Below the pieces are notes generated by a model. It worked only from the letters and a program-made list of their open reading frames with translations, was not told the origin of the DNA and searched no databases. Made by a program: the position numbers and the translations under genes. Shown piece by piece: positions 36,501-47,640 of a DNA stretch of 64,000 bases (its first letter is position 1; every line of letters begins with the position of its first letter). Origin of the DNA: Trifolium pratense (taxonomy: Eukaryota > Streptophyta > Magnoliopsida > Fabales > Fabaceae); contig NC_060064.1 in the NCBI RefSeq assembly GCF_020283565.1, positions 5,416,001-5,480,000 of the forward strand, read 5' to 3'.

Positions 36501-37522
36501 CCTGAATCCAAGTACCATTCCTCACCACAGCTCATATCTTCTTTAGTTGTTACCATGAACATCACAGGATCATCACTGTCATCTTGCTTAGCTATCTTTG
36601 CCTCATCATCTTGTGACTCTTTCTTGGACCAACACTCATCAGCAAAGTGTCCATATTTCTGGCAATTGTAACACTGAACATTGCTTTTATCAAATCTTTT
36701 CTTGCCACCTCTTCCACCTCTTCCATTAAAACCACCTCTTTGATTTTCATTCTTTTGATTTGTGTTACTAGATTCTGGTTTATCTTTGTTACCAGCATTG
36801 TTGTGCCCTCCTCTCCCTTTGTTACCATTCCATTTACCCTTTCCCTTCTTATCTTTGTAATTCTGTTGAGCCTGCAGAGCAATTTCACTTTTAGACTTGT
36901 CAGAATTTCTCTGATTCATTCTTTGTTCATGTGCTTCTAAAGATCCCTGTAATTCTTCAACTTTCATGCTATCAAGATCTTTAGATTCCTCTATAGCTGC
37001 TACTACATAATCAAACCTTGGAGATAATGATCTCAGAATCTTCTCTACTCTCATTGAACAAGACACAGTTTCACCACATGCTTTCATTTCATTAACCAGT
37101 TTTGCAACTCTAGTAAAGAAATCACTTACAGTTTCTTTATCCTCCATTAGCAGCTGTTCAAATTGTCTTCTTAGGGTTTGTAATTTCACTTTATTTACCT
37201 TCTGATCACCAGCATAAGCTGCAGCCAAAATATCCCAAGCCTGTTTTGCAGACTCACAGTCACCAACTTTCTCAAATATATCTGGACTTACACTTTGATG
37301 GATTATGAATAAGGCTTTGAAGTCCTTCTTCTTCAACTCTTTGTGCTGAGTTCTTTGATTTTCTGTTGCTCCTTCTGTGAGTGGATCCACACCATTCGTA
37401 ACTTGATCCATCACATCTTGATAGTTGAACAAGACTTTCATCTGCTTGCTCCAACTGTCATAGTTCTTTCCATCCAAGACTGGTAAATTTGCAGGGAATT
37501 GACCATTGTTGAAGGTTGCCAT
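33497..37522 (-). CDS. Copia gag-pol polyprotein (1341 aa)
   Basis: One frame encodes all parts in copia order. Gag comes first ([23 protein letters not shown]2-type), with a zinc knuckle [14 protein letters not shown] at 284-297. The aspartic protease [11 protein letters not shown] follows near 336-346. Integrase has the H-C zinc region ([22 protein letters not shown]) and catalytic D534, D597, E633 (D-35-E spacing). Reverse transcriptase follows ([45 protein letters not shown]). RNase H closes it ([29 protein letters not shown]). Integrase before RT defines Ty1/copia. I chose the ATG at 37522 ([10 protein letters not shown]): the frame is open further upstream, but that part runs through the primer-binding region into the LTR. 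No stop or frameshift was seen. Confidence 0.95.
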   Translation of the reverse strand: MATFNNGQFPANLPVLDGKNYDSWSKQMKVLFNYQDVMDQVTNGVDPLTEGATENQRTQHKELKKKDFKALFIIHQSVSPDIFEKVGDCESAKQAWDILAAAYAGDQKVNKVKLQTLRRQFEQLLMEDKETVSDFFTRVAKLVNEMKACGETVSCSMRVEKILRSLSPRFDYVVAAIEESKDLDSMKVEELQGSLEAHEQRMNQRNSDKSKSEIALQAQQNYKDKKGKGKWNGNKGRGGHNNAGNKDKPESSNTNQKNENQRGGFNGRGGRGGKKRFDKSNVQCYNCQKYGHFADECWSKKESQDDEAKIAKQDDSDDPVMFMVTTKEDMSCGEEWYLDSGCSTHMTGRKDWFTSFNQSHKNKVKFANDSTLNSEGVGVVCIRSKNGDEAFINDVLYIPGMKCNLLSIGQLLEKNYKIAIEDNMMRLMDSNRKLILKAPMSKNRTFKIELNVLDHKCLATAVEKDDWNWHYRFGHLNFRDLNMMHSKHMVSGLPKIQIPNEICEDCVQSKQHRDSFNKHVMSRTKCVLEVIYSDVCGPMQVDSTGGNRYFVSFVDDYSRKLWTYLINKKSEVFNVFKRFKSMVEKQSGHELKVLKTDGGGEYVSGEFTEFCEAEGIIHEVIPPYTPQQNGSAERRNRTIMNMVRCMLKGKHLPKELWGEAVNTACYVLNRCPTKRLNNVTPEECWSGNKPNVSHLKVFGSIAYRHIPDQTRRKLDDKSEMMIMVGYHSTGGYRLYNPISKSIVISRDVIIDELKEWDWSNNKRKDSVSIVFDNDQVVTEEAASDNELRRSTRARVPSVRLNDCIITRDNEITTEGDLVHLAFNVETEPVNFEDAVKDEKWLAAMNEEIESIERNNTWKLVNLPDDKKVIGVKWVYKVKVNPKGEITRHKARLVVKGFLQKEGIDFNEVFAPVARMETIRLVTALAHYNRWSMHQMDVKCAFLNGPLEEEVYVVQPPGFIDKENESKVYKLNKALYGLKQAPRAWNKRIDRFLSDIGFSKCITEHGVYVMKSATSDTILLCLYVDDLLITGSNEAQISKFKVDMMKEFEMVDLGHISYFLGIEFQKTSEGLILHQRKYASEILKRFEMDKCNPALTPSEPRLQLTKETDERDVDSTEYKRLIGSLRYLCNTRPDIAYSVGIVSRYMERPKMSHLSAAKRILRYIKGTLDNGIVFQTPDGSNFDLVGYTDSNWCGDKDDRKSTAGYIFLYGGAPISWCSRKEPVVALSTCEAEYIAASLSACQGVWLSNLITEISNVECSSVTLKVDNLSAINLAKNPVAHGRSKHIEMRFHYLREQVSNGRLKLEHCRTELQIADVLTKAVTVETFLRLKGLMCIRSLESMN

Positions 37523-37536
37523 GGTTATAGCACGAA

Positions 37537-37553
37537 CCAGGCTCTTGATGCCA
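37537..37553 (-). promoter_or_regulatory. Primer-binding site region of the copia element
   Basis: Two bases after the 5' LTR, the minus strand reads TGGCATCAAGAGCCTGG. The usual copia site, complementary to initiator tRNA-Met, is TGGTATCAGAGCC. This one has a C for T and an extra A. Either a variant priming tRNA or imperfect pairing is implied. Confidence 0.6.
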
Positions 37554-37555
37554 GT

Positions 37556-38074
37556 TGTTGGCGCAGCAAGAAGCACTCACACACACACTTGAATCACAGC
37601 AGGCTTGCAAATCACACACACTCTGCACAGGCTCAGGCTTGCCAATGAGCACAATTGCAGGTTCACAACTTTTGCAAGCTTTGATCAAATTGAATGGAAA
37701 AGAATGAAGAAGAATTGATGATATGAATGTGTTGAAGAAGATGATAAAATGTAGAGAAAAAGAGAGTTTTTATTCATCCACTTGGGGCACAAAAGAAAGG
37801 GTTACATCCACTAATTGATGCATCTAGTGCATTTATACTTTGCTTGACACACCAAGCAATTACAATCAAAAATTAAAACTAACCCCTAACAAACTCTCTA
37901 ACTAACTCTAGAGACACTTCTAACTAACCACAATGGTTTGTTAGCTTAACTAACTAACAAACTAACCAATTACTTGCCACCTAAGCTATTGGTTGTAACA
38001 AACTTATGTTTACTTACTTAACAAGTAACAACTTAGAGATATGAATTACACAATGAATTTCACAAAATTCAACA
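37556..38074 (-). repeat. 5' LTR of the copia element
   Basis: 519 bp, about 99.2% identical to the left LTR. The promoter TATA box is at 37831-37837 on the minus strand, driving the polyprotein to the left. Confidence 0.95.
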
Positions 38075-38079
38075 AAAAT

Positions 38080-38717
38080 GACATGAGATAAATACTTACT
38101 TTCACAACAAATCTTTGATGTATCCGAAACATCAATCTCATTACAAAAATTGTACAAGCCCGTACTTTTGTCTTCTAAATGGAATTAGGTTTGTATATAT
38201 TGATATCTACTAAATTAACCAAATAGATAAGTGACACATATCACATCATAGAAACCGCAAGGGTCTCTTTTACTTGATACTGAACTCATTCTCTGTCGAT
38301 GTTTATGGGTGTGACTGCATATATTATAAAAATGGATATTATAAATTGCATTATATTGTCCCTTTAATTGCATATATATGTGTGTGCTCTATCCATTTCA
38401 ATATTGTTATCATGGGACTTGATTTGCTTGCTGATGGTATTGTCTCACCCTTTTCTTGTTCCAATTTCTTTTATCAAGAAAATGACTTCAAAAGAACAAT
38501 ACACTTGAAAAAGTTCCATGATTTTTTACTTAAACAATTCTATCTAGTTGTAGTACGTGTCGATAATAGACTAAGAAAAAATTTTAATTAATTCAAAATA
38601 ACACAAAGGTGAAAGTCAGAATGTGATCATATGTATAATGTATATGCACCAATCATAATAATTAAAGTCTCGCTCATTGTCTCAAAACCATCGTTATATA
38701 TATATACACAAAAATAT
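38080..38717. other. Intergenic stretch
   Basis: AT-rich. The 105-codon frame at 38274-38591 has no domain and poor coding character. No gene supported. Confidence 0.4.
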
Positions 38718-38870
38718 GTCTAGTTGGTTCAATGATGATTAACGCCGAACTTAATAGATAATAAAGTTCGATTTCTACAATTACGATATGGAGAAGGTTG
38801 AAATCAGTTGTTGCCAAAACTGACTCCGAACTAGATTAGGTGGTCCAATAGACCAGACACTTATGCTGAA
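38718..38870 (+). mobile_element. SINE, family B, copy 2 (decayed)
   Basis: TAGTTGGTTCAATGATGATT (A-box-like) is followed ~35 bp later by AAAGTTCGATTTC (B-box-like) and AGGTTGAAATCAGTTGTTGC. The order and spacing match the minus-strand copy at 8690-8820, with many substitutions. Confidence 0.5.
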
Positions 38871-40538
38871 AACAAAAAAAAAATACATACACTTGAACGA
38901 ATTGAATTTCTCAAACTATAGGGGTAAATTACAGAAAGTGCTTAGCGGAAATTAATTTATAAAACGTCTAATCTCAAAATTAGTTGAGTTTTAATTAACA
39001 TATTCAAGATTTAACTTCAACAATGTAAGCCTATGTTGTACTGTGTCACGTGATATTGAAAGTTAAATGACAAAAGGGGGTCCCGGGTGCATGTATTTCA
39101 ATAATGGACCTATGTTTTGATTGATTAAGTAGGAAAAAGATAAATTTGTACTAGTACGTGATAAATGTATTTTCTTGACCATTTTTTTTAAATAGTCCTT
39201 TAAAGTAACTTTAAATATACACAAAAAAAAGATGATGGATCTATAATTTGTGATTCTCTTATTTGATGAATGAATGAATGAAAGGAACAATAGTTTGAAG
39301 ACGCAACTTAAGAATCATTGAGGTTTTGATACATGCACTCGGATGGAGAATGAGTGAAAGAGTAGTGAAAAAATTCTAGCATTTAAAGAGTCATAATATT
39401 GCTAAAAAAAGTAAGAACAATGTCATCACACTATACCTACTCACGACCCTACTCATCCCACTTGCTTTCTTCCTCCCAATTATATATCAATCTCATCTTC
39501 CACTCTAGCATATTGTGTAATAGTGTAGTACAATATATAATAATATAATCATATAATATAAAATCAATACGTGTTATAAGTTGTAGGGGCTTATCCAACA
39601 ACATAACATATGGATTATACCGTTTTTATTTTTTAATCCTTTGCTCTTTATATATATATTTTTTTTTAAAATTAATTATTGATCTATGTTTATGGAGGAG
39701 ATCTATGTGTGTAAGGTAAGGTCTTGTAAATCTAAAGCAGGCGGCTATTATGCTCCAACTTTTTGGCTACTTCAATTTCACACACCTTTTTCTTTTGATA
39801 TATCTTATCTCAACTTGTGTTATGTTGATTGGTCTGATGTAGGTATTTTCCACACTCAAAAGTCAAGATATTGACTTGTTGAAACAAGATGTTTGAGAGA
39901 GCCGTGTCAAGTTCATTTAATCTTTTTGACATGACTCCATCATGTTCATTCATAATAATAATATTGGAATTTATATGTCATTTTATAGTATTTATTGTTT
40001 ATAGGTAAAAGTTGTTATGTTATTAAATTAGTAGCGGTTGTGTTGGTTTGCAATGTTAAGGTAGTCTGGATTAAATCATACAAATGAGATAAGTGTTGTA
40101 TTTGTATATAAGGATTCAAATTAGACGCAGTCAAAACTGCATGCAGTTAAGATAGATTTGGTCGTCTGATCATATGATCAAACGTTGCTGAATCCCATTT
40201 TATGTTTATGCATAGAAAAGTCTAGATACATCATATCAATATAATCACAAGCACGATTCAAAGTCAACATTAAAATTAGTATATCATACTTTTTTTCCTT
40301 TTCACCTCATCAATTATTAGTATTGATTTGGTTGTGTATTAGTAATGCTTTGGTTAATAATAGTTCTTCTCATCATATTAGTAATGCCTTCATTCTATAT
40401 GGTCGATATGGAATGTACCATAACCAAGTGTAATATAACCATCAAAAACAAAATTTAGGTTCTTTAATTCGATAGGGTCAAACTTCTAACATGGTCATGA
40501 ATTATAGTAAATATCGTTGGTTTCTCTCATGATTACTG
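38871..40538. other. Intergenic stretch
   Basis: No gene or complete element was recognised. Short ATATAT runs and an ATGAATGAATGAATGAA run (~39267) occur. Confidence 0.4.
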
Positions 40539-41521
40539 CTCCTTCCGTTTTCTTAAAAATGTTCCGTTATAATGATAACACCAAGTTAAGAAAGTAAATT
40601 TTTGCACCATATCTTCCTATTATACCCTAATCTTAATTCACAAATAAATTCTTATTTTTTTGCACCTAATACTCATCTTATTTAAATCTTGAATGACAAT
40701 GAGCCAAGTTATTATGCATAAGTTTTTTTTATGCATGGTGCATAAACCAATATGCACCATCAGATTGTGATCTCCTCACTTCATCTTCTTCCCTTCTTCC
40801 AAACCACACAGCAACTTCATCTTCTTCTCTTCTCAAACCACCAAACCGCCATTAACACTTCTCAAATCTTCACTAATCTTCATCCAAACTTCTCCAATCT
40901 CATCAATCTCAACCTAAATTTCTCATACCCAACCACCAATTCTCACAAAAACCTCTCATTCTCATAAAAAATCCAAACCCATCGCAGATTAAAATCATAA
41001 ACCCTAGAATTTGGGGAAACGAAAACGAAATCGTGTTTCTATTGTTCCTATTACGAAATCGATGGTTTCCGATCTGGTTTCCGCAGCGTTTTCGATCTGG
41101 TTTCCGATCTGTATTTCCGCAGCGTTTTCGATGCCAAAACCATTTTTGCTGTGGAATGGTTTCAGAGGGTTGTAATCCAAAACCATTTTTGCTGTGGAAT
41201 GGTTTTGTGTGTTATTTATGCATGGTGCATAAACAATTCGCTTATGCACCATAACCAGACCCAATGACAATTATTATAGGTAACAAATTCTGTTTAAATA
41301 TGAATATATCAAGAAAGCAACAAACTTTCCTATCGTAAATCTTTTTTTTTTAAAAAAAATTAGTTTTTCAAATATATATATATAAAAATATATTGAAAAA
41401 GATAACAATAATTGACAAATGGTATAATTGACAAATCGTATCCTTAAAATATAAACTGAACCGTTCATTAGAAACGCTAAATCTGATATAACGGGACACT
41501 TTTAAAAAAAAACGGAGGAAG
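40539..41521. mobile_element. Stowaway-like element, host of a nested insertion
   Basis: The left end is CTCCTTCCGTTTTCTTAAAA; the right end inverted is CTTCCTCCGTTTTTTTTTAA. Both continue into matching GTTCCGTTAT / GTCCCGTTAT. Removing the 562-bp insert plus one TSD copy leaves ~410 bp, a plausible Stowaway-type length. TSDs are unclear (TA follows on the right only). Confidence 0.6.
40701..41262. mobile_element. Mutator-type element with gene-like interior (Pack-MULE candidate)
   Basis: The perfect 9-bp duplication AATGACAAT lies at 40692-40700 and 41263-41271. The ends are GAGCCAAGTTATTATGCATA and, inverted, GGGTCTGGTTATGGTGCATA. Subterminal TTATGCA/TGCATAA repeats are paired. The interior (40770-41200) is unlike its AT-rich surroundings: a CT-rich leader-like part with TTCATCTTCTTC, then ATAAACCCTAGAATTTGGGG, typical of plant 5' leaders, then GC-richer sequence with two copies of AAAACCATTTTTGCTGTGGA. 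That composition suggests captured genic sequence. The source gene is not identified. Confidence 0.7.
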
Positions 41522-42029
41522 TATCATAATAAAAATACACAACCTCTTAAATGTTTAGTAGTGGTTATTCTTTGACGGTGGATTTAGACTCTCATTTATA
41601 ATTTTAGCGCCATTATTTTGATGTGCTGCTCAAGTGGAGTCCTTCGAGCAAGGAAAAACTTTGTGTCGAACTCTCAAGTTGAGTTTAAAAATGAAAATAA
41701 ATTGAATCCAATAAGTTGAATCAAATTGTTCGTGAACTTTAAACGAGTCAAATTCAAACAAAAAAAAAGTTCGTGTCAAACCCGAGCTAAATCTCAAGCG
41801 TTGAACCGATTCTTATCGAGTTGAGGTTAGGCGACTCAACTCATTTTCTGTTTTATTTGCATGCGTAAATTGGTCAATTGTCACACTTATTTTATGATAG
41901 AGGGATTAATTTTTTAAAAAATTAGGACAAAATAAGACTATAAAAAAGTGGGTTCCAGTTTGAAAAAAAGCCAAAAATCAACCGATCACAAAGAGAGCTG
42001 GTTCTGTCCGCAACCCTTTGTCTCTTTAA
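41522..42029. other. Spacer between elements
   Basis: AT-rich, no gene. Contains TCAAGTGGAGTCCTTCGAGC near 41631, of unknown nature. Confidence 0.35.
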
Positions 42030-42356
42030 GAGCATCTATAATGGAACTCCTCATTTTTTGGTACTTAATCGGGCCTCACATGTATACACCACTCATTTAT
42101 AATATTTTAATAGTAGTACTTAAGAAGTATTCAATCCCTCCAACCCAACAATTCTTAAAAAGTTTTAAATAGGTCCCACCAATAACACATCTAACCAATA
42201 ACTCTACATCATTATAAATTGGTCCCACAAAAAATGATATAGGTACTAAGTCTTATTTTAGAACCTATATTAGGTACTATTTTGATTTTACTCTAATGAA
42301 AGTACCTATTAGGTACTAATACTTAAAAAAAATAAAAACCACCATTAGAGATGATC
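42030..42356. mobile_element. Tourist/Harbinger-like MITE, GAGCATCTCTAATGG family
   Basis: The left end is GAGCATCTATAATGGAACTC; the right end inverted is GATCATCTCTAATGGTGGTT. TAA flanks both sides (42027-42029 and 42357-42359). The 3-bp TAA and these termini fit PIF/Harbinger. The interior repeats the word TAGGTACTA(A/T) several times. 327 bp. Confidence 0.75.
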
Positions 42357-42589
42357 TAATTAAGTTAAAGAAAATTCTAACAAATGTCCACAGAATATTT
42401 TTTAAAGACTTTATTTATTTACCCGCGTAAATATACCTCAATGGATAGGAATATTACATAGTTTTGAGATTTGAACTTGAAATTTTCACTTATTTACTTT
42501 AAGGGTAAACTTTTTGTCACTGGACACTAATTGATTTTTTTTCTTCTTCTTTTTATTTTTTTAAATGGAAACTATATATTTTTTTTTTG

Positions 42590-42670
42590 GTTTGTAATGG
42601 AGATGAAGATCAAACACACGACCTCTCTGACATATTACTCAAACCCCTCACCACTTGATGAAACCCAATA
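42590..42670 (-). mobile_element. SINE-like relic
   Basis: On the minus strand it reads TCATCAAGTGGTGAGGGGTT and then GTCGTGTGTTTGATCTTCAT, reminiscent of A- and B-box spacing in the other SINEs here. Only a fragment; family uncertain. Confidence 0.35.
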
Positions 42671-43538
42671 ACTTAATAATGATGGAGTAATTGATTTTTT
42701 TTTTCCTTTTTTTTTACTAAAATAAAAAGATATTCCTTCAAGTTGATAAAGTACATCAAATTAAAATAAAAACTCAACAGCGCTAAAAAAAATGATGAAT
42801 ATAAGAACAAACACACAACATTCAAATTAATAGATAAAATGACTTACTCATACCTATAAATAATGTAATAAAATTAAAGTGACAGAAATTCATATACCTG
42901 TTAATCTACATCATTGACGAACTTAATTAATCACTGTGTAAATCAGTAGTTGATCTTGAAAAAAATAAATTAAAATATTACTCTAATTGTTTACAAAAGA
43001 CAATTAACCTTTGCAAATTCATCGACATAATTGGTCCAAATACATTAATAAATCTTAAAAAATATATATGAATGTCTTTTATGAAAAGAACTAGAAGGGT
43101 CTTGTATGATTTTGGACTAGGACTATATACATTTTAGCGTTTTTGCCCCCTTCATTTCAGGATTATTTTTGCAGACATTCGGAGCTAGCGCTGCCGCTTG
43201 ATTTTTTGTCGGGATTGTAACATTATGGATGAATAAGATGATTGTGATGTGCATAAGTATTGTGAAATTGAGATGAATACGCAGCAGGGTATTATTTTAG
43301 TGTAAAGCAAGGCGTGTTGTAAGAAAGATTTGGATATAGTGACGTGAGAGGAACGCAGTATCCAAAATCACAAAAGTCCAAATGGTTGTTAATGTGTGTG
43401 TCGGCTGCAGTGGATGTTCCTATAAATTCCAGAACAAAAAAGGAGAGCCATATATCCTTAACTTCATTACAATAATTATAGTGAGATGACCTAAACATCA
43501 TGCACATTTCTTATGCTAAATGAGTGCTTTAACATTGA
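42671..43538. other. Intergenic stretch
   Basis: AT-rich; the segment 43190-43400 is less so (GGAGCTAGCGCTGCCGCTTG, GTCGGCTGCAGTGGATG). No domain was recognised in any frame. Confidence 0.35.
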
Positions 43539-43858
43539 GTCTAACAGAAGTCTACACTCTTATAATACGGTAAATTAATATTCTAACAGAAGTCTACGAA
43601 ATATCAACATGATTGGGTCTAACGGAAGTCTACGAAACATCATGCATCTTCTACGAAATATCAACAAGATTGGGTCTAACAAAAGTCTACACTCTTATAA
43701 TACGGTAAATTAATATTCTAACAGAAGTCTACAAAATATCAACAAGATTGGGTCTAACAAAAGTCTACAAAACATCATGCATCTTCTACGAAATATCAAC
43801 AAGATTGGTTCTAACCGAAGTCTACCCTCTTATAATACAGTAAATTAATATTCTAATC
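43539..43858. repeat. Minisatellite with ~136-bp higher-order period
   Basis: Higher-order units begin at ~43539, ~43676 and ~43813 with TCTAACxxAAGTCTACxCTC followed by TTATAATACGGTAAATTAAT. Inside them the shorter module GTCTAACxxAAGTCTAC(G/A)AAA plus ATATCAACAAGATTGG recurs. About 2.4 higher-order copies. Confidence 0.85.
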
Positions 43859-44109
43859 ATAGTTGAAAGATGTATTTATATTTAGTCTTATACATTTTTC
43901 GAATGATATTATATTCGATAGAAGAACCCATCCATTGCCAGACGAATCAATTCCACGAATTTTGCTTTCCATATTGAGGGATGCAATGTCTCTCTCATTC
44001 AAAAAAGAGATACACATTAACCAAATTGTTCGATTCAAGTATGAATAGTGAATTTTAGTTAATTGTCGAGTTCAATTTTGATTAAAATTGTCTCTTGTGA
44101 AATTTTATT
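43859..44109. other. Spacer
   Basis: A pair of complementary 61-codon frames overlaps 43853-44048. Neither has a domain or neighbouring exon evidence. Confidence 0.35.
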
Positions 44110-44220
44110 TACTTCGACTAAGACAATACGTTCAATTGGTTAATGAGTTCTTGAAAAAAATTCGTTCGAAAGAACCCGAATTCAATTCTTAATGAAAACA
44201 TTTTTTTATCAGACTTTATT
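44110..44220 (+). mobile_element. SINE, family A, copy 3 (decayed)
   Basis: TTCAATTGGTTAATGAGTTC corresponds to the A-box region of the copy at 23745. GAACCCGAATTCAATTCTTA corresponds to the B-box region. TTTTTTTATCAGACTTTATT matches the start of the tail. Confidence 0.55.
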
Positions 44221-46357
44221 TATATCTCGATTAAAATCTAAAATACTAGAATCTCATTTCGCTAAAATCAAAGAATTAACAACCAATATAAATAAATTAT
44301 TTACTTCTCGATCAAACTCCGCATTACCAATACCAATCAATACCAATTTTTTGCAATATTATCCATATGATTGAAAAATAACAATAAAGAAGAGGCACAC
44401 AATTAATACCTAATTAAGGCTAGATGATACACACTAAAGGGGCAGCTACCGTGCTATTCGGACAAATCGGACCACCATGACACTAACTAACCTATTTTAG
44501 GGCAAGGCCAGCTGCCACAGCCAGCTAAGCCATAATAAAGGGTAGGTTACTTGGGTCCTCCTTGTTTCTTCCTTTTTGTTTTGTTGCTCTTTACTTTCTT
44601 TTCCTCGTTGTTTTAAGACCTTACAATTTTCATACTACCCAACAAAATTCGTTGGACACTTGGGATGATGTAGGGGCTACTACCCTCTATACAGCTCCTT
44701 TCCTTTTAAATCTCATTTTTCTTTGTTCATCACTTTCTTTGTGGCCTATCCTAAAAAGTGCACTCCACACAAACTTATGGTAGGAACCTCATTTGATTGA
44801 TATACAAATCGTTTTCTATGTTTTAGTCGGCACTAAGTATTTAACCCAATTGACTTGTTACTTTTAGGAGATGTATATATGGTTGGATAGATGCTGTCAC
44901 TATTCTTTGTGTGTGTTGGTTAATAATGGTAAAGCTAGTAGTACTTCTTCTTTAGAGTTATAGTTTGTTGAAAAGGATGTTATATATATGAACTCTCATT
45001 GGTATAAATAAAAGGGGTGATGAGGAAAATTATTAGTAGATATTTCTCAATAAATGTTTAATGTTTCACCATGCATGCCTTAGTTGACTACTACAATCCT
45101 ACCATTTAAATTAATTCTATTGAATTTTTTTGGTCAACACTCAGCTACTCTATATTTTGATTGAGTAGGATATTCATATTCAATATCCAATCTCTTATTG
45201 TCATGTTATTTTTTTAATTAATTAATTTTGCCTATAGGTAACTATAATTACTATTAATTAATGAAGACTTAAGGTTTTTTAAAAGGATATTTAACTAAAA
45301 CGACTAGGCCATATGCCATAAAAAAAAGTTTCGTGCAGACTTATTTTAATAAATATGAATAATTTTATTTATTTTATTATACTACCTCTGTTCCGTTTTT
45401 TTTTAAACTAAAATTTCGTTTAATAATATATAAATTATTTTTAAGATTCATTGAATAATTGATATTATGTTTTTATTTATGAAGTGATGTGTGTAATATA
45501 TCTTTTCAATGTTTAAACATGTGTGTACTTTGAGATTGTAATGTCTTGATCTTGAACATGACCATTGAAGTATCTTGGGTACCTCTTTAAGTTATACTGT
45601 AATTTTGTGTGAAAAGTTGAGTTGTTGAAACTTTTAATAATTTGGTAATTAAAATTGAGTTTTTGAAAATTTTAATACTGTTAATTAAGGAATTCAACCG
45701 TGGACAATTCTAATTCTTTCAATAAATACACCATAATAACTTGTAATTGAAAAGTTGGGTTAGCTTCAAGCTGGAACATTGGTTGAGAGATTCCTTAGGA
45801 CCATGTATGTGTGTTCCTTCTTTGTTAGTCTTACAACAAAGCTAACTACAGACAATGGGCCATGTGTCAATTAGAACAACCTCTATGTTAGCTGCAACAA
45901 CTAATTAATTAAATAATTTGTGTTGAAATTTTATTTTTATGGTGACATATATATTAATGCTTGTTTACATATATACACACTACCAACCTATAACTAGGGG
46001 TCCTATAAATAGTCTTTTCTTAAGTTAGGCTCCAAAAAGACAGTCAATGTTTAGCACATACATTCCTTGGTAAGATCATATAAGGACATCTTGTTCTAAA
46101 CTAAAAATGTATGCATCACTTAAGAGTTGGTTTTCATGCAAAAGGTATCGCCAAGATTTGTTTATTTTCTTTTAGGTTAATAGATGAAATAGTAAAGTCA
46201 TTATAAACTTAAACATAAGTGAAGAAATTGGGGTGCGAACCCTGGTCAGGATCCAATCTGATAATTTCAGCATTTTTTTGTCAGTTGAGTTATTGTTTAG
46301 ATGAGAGTAAACAAAGTATTAATTAGTTACCTAACAATTTTATGTAGCACTAAGAGA
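44221..46357. other. Intergenic stretch
   Basis: No gene was recognised. A promoter-like CCTATAAATAG lies at ~46003-46013, but no coding or hairpin RNA follows convincingly. An isolated Stowaway-like end (ACTACCTCTGTTCCGTTTTT, ~45381) has no partner. A GTGCGAACCCTGGTCAGGAT segment at ~46230 could be an inverted B box of a SINE relic. Confidence 0.35.
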
Positions 46358-46455
46358 TTGAGGAAGGGATTCCGGTAATCTAAAATTCGGTCGTGAGGTT
46401 CATAAAATCTGGCTAAGAATTATTCGTACAAGGAATTAAACTCAAATTCTTCTTA
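46358..46455 (-). mobile_element. SINE, family A, copy 4 (decayed)
   Basis: Contains AAAATTCGGTCGTGAGGTTC and GGAATTAAACTCAAATTCTT in the same order as the copy at 1555-1690 (AGTTCGGCCGCGAGG ... GGAATCAAACCCGGATTCT). Strongly diverged. Confidence 0.5.
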
Positions 46456-47338
46456 ATAATGGGGAGTTTATTATCTTCTAAAAAATTGTAAAAGAGGTGT
46501 CATGTTTTCATTTGTTTGTACATTATCTCAAATATTTTAATTGTTATAGAATTCAAAGGCATGCTTATGAAAAAGACTAAAGACCACAGAACCATATAGA
46601 TAGCCCGGTTTAGTTCAAGTTATATCAAAACTATTTTTAAATATGTTTTTAAGTCACAATCAAATAATTTCTATCCTTATCTCTAGAGCTTATTTTTAGA
46701 GTTGTGATAGGTATATAGTAAGCATTCTATGAAAGATACGTGAGTAACATCATGAAAAATAGCATCATGAAAGTATATAAAATAAAATTAATTAAAATAA
46801 AGCAAAGAGGCTTTTGAATCTTACTAAACCAATCTATATTGAATCTTGGTTGGAATTATGGACTCCATTATTAATTAGTATTATATACTATATGTTGCTC
46901 TTTTGCTTTTTATTTGTTTCATGGGTTTATGGCATATCATGCAGAATAAACAAATTAAATATTTCCAAGTTTAATGCCTCGGAAAGTATGGACAACTACA
47001 TACTGATCTGATTTCTCTTCCAATATTTCAATTCCCTTCTTTATATTGAGAAATAATAATTTGTCCATAAAAAAAAATTGTGGTTTTAATTCTTATATTA
47101 GGTCATCTAATTAAATTTATATTGGAATGTGTTTTTCTTGTGAATTCTCTTACAAGCAACAAATTAACATCCACATATATTAAAAAAGTTTGTGATAATT
47201 GAATTGCACAATTGGAAGCTCAAAGAAAATTTAGTCATTTTTTTTAATCAAATATAGATAGGGAGATTTTTTTTTCTTTCTTTTTTTGATTACAAAGATA
47301 AGTAAAAAGAAAAGAACAAAGGCAAAGGAAAAAAAATA
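46456..47338. other. Intergenic stretch
   Basis: AT-rich, no gene or transposon terminus recognised. Confidence 0.35.
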
Positions 47339-47640
47339 CTATTCTCTAAGAAAAAAAGTTTCAGTCGAGTCGCTTCTTAGAAGATCAAGAATGTCCTCTA
47401 GAGGAGAAGCGTGAATAAACAAATCAACATCTGAGAAGGCTCCAAATTTTGCAAAGAAATCAGCAGATTGATAACTCTTTCTAAGGGTGTGGCAAAGAGA
47501 AACATTATTATGAGAAAACAACTCTTTTATATCTTGGATCAACAGTGCGTGAACTTGATACTTGACATTTGGATCTGTGATGAGGTTGATATAATGTAAG
47601 GAATCTAAATAGCAGACAAGCTCTTCAATTTTGTGTGTTT
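47339..47640 (-). pseudogene. LINE-type RNase H fragment (non-LTR retrotransposon relic)
   Basis: About 100 codons stay open on the minus strand, reading EELVCYLDSLHYINLI, then ALLIQDIKELFS, VSLCHTLRKSYQSADFFAKF and SPLEDILDLLRSDS, ending in a natural-looking stop. This is the C-terminal half of the plant RNase H-like domain (CHTLREGNxxADFxAKxGA signature) carried by LINEs and related proteins. Upstream reverse-transcriptase sequence is missing, so it is a 5'-truncated relic. In the usual signature the K-S-Y here is E-G-N. Confidence 0.7.

Larger units (their letters stand above)
32971..38074 (-). mobile_element. Complete Ty1/copia LTR retrotransposon
   Basis: A 5,104-bp element on the minus strand with two 519-bp LTRs, a primer-binding region, an unbroken 1341-codon polyprotein and a polypurine tract. 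The flanks are AAAGT (32966-32970) and AAAAT (38075-38079), a 5-bp TSD with one mismatch. The LTRs differ at only four positions by eye count (all transitions), about 99.2% identity. That indicates a recent insertion, a few hundred thousand years at commonly used plant rates. Every cis and coding part looks intact, so it may be autonomous. Confidence 0.95.

Noticed and set aside
40752..40967. 71-codon CT-rich frame in the Mutator-type insert
   Set aside because: Composition is that of a transcribed leader (His/Leu/Pro/Ser/Thr-rich translation) and it lacks a domain; described as captured leader instead.
43539..43858. CRISPR-like array
   Set aside because: The regular repeats are a plant minisatellite with related, not unique, spacers; CRISPR is not expected in a plant nuclear genome.
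45381..45400. ACTACCTCTGTTCCGTTTTT as a Stowaway MITE
   Set aside because: Only one end is recognisable; no inverted partner within 600 bp.
46003..46013. CCTATAAATAG as a promoter
   Set aside because: A good TATA match, but no coding exon, tRNA-like or hairpin RNA follows; AT-rich DNA gives such matches by chance.
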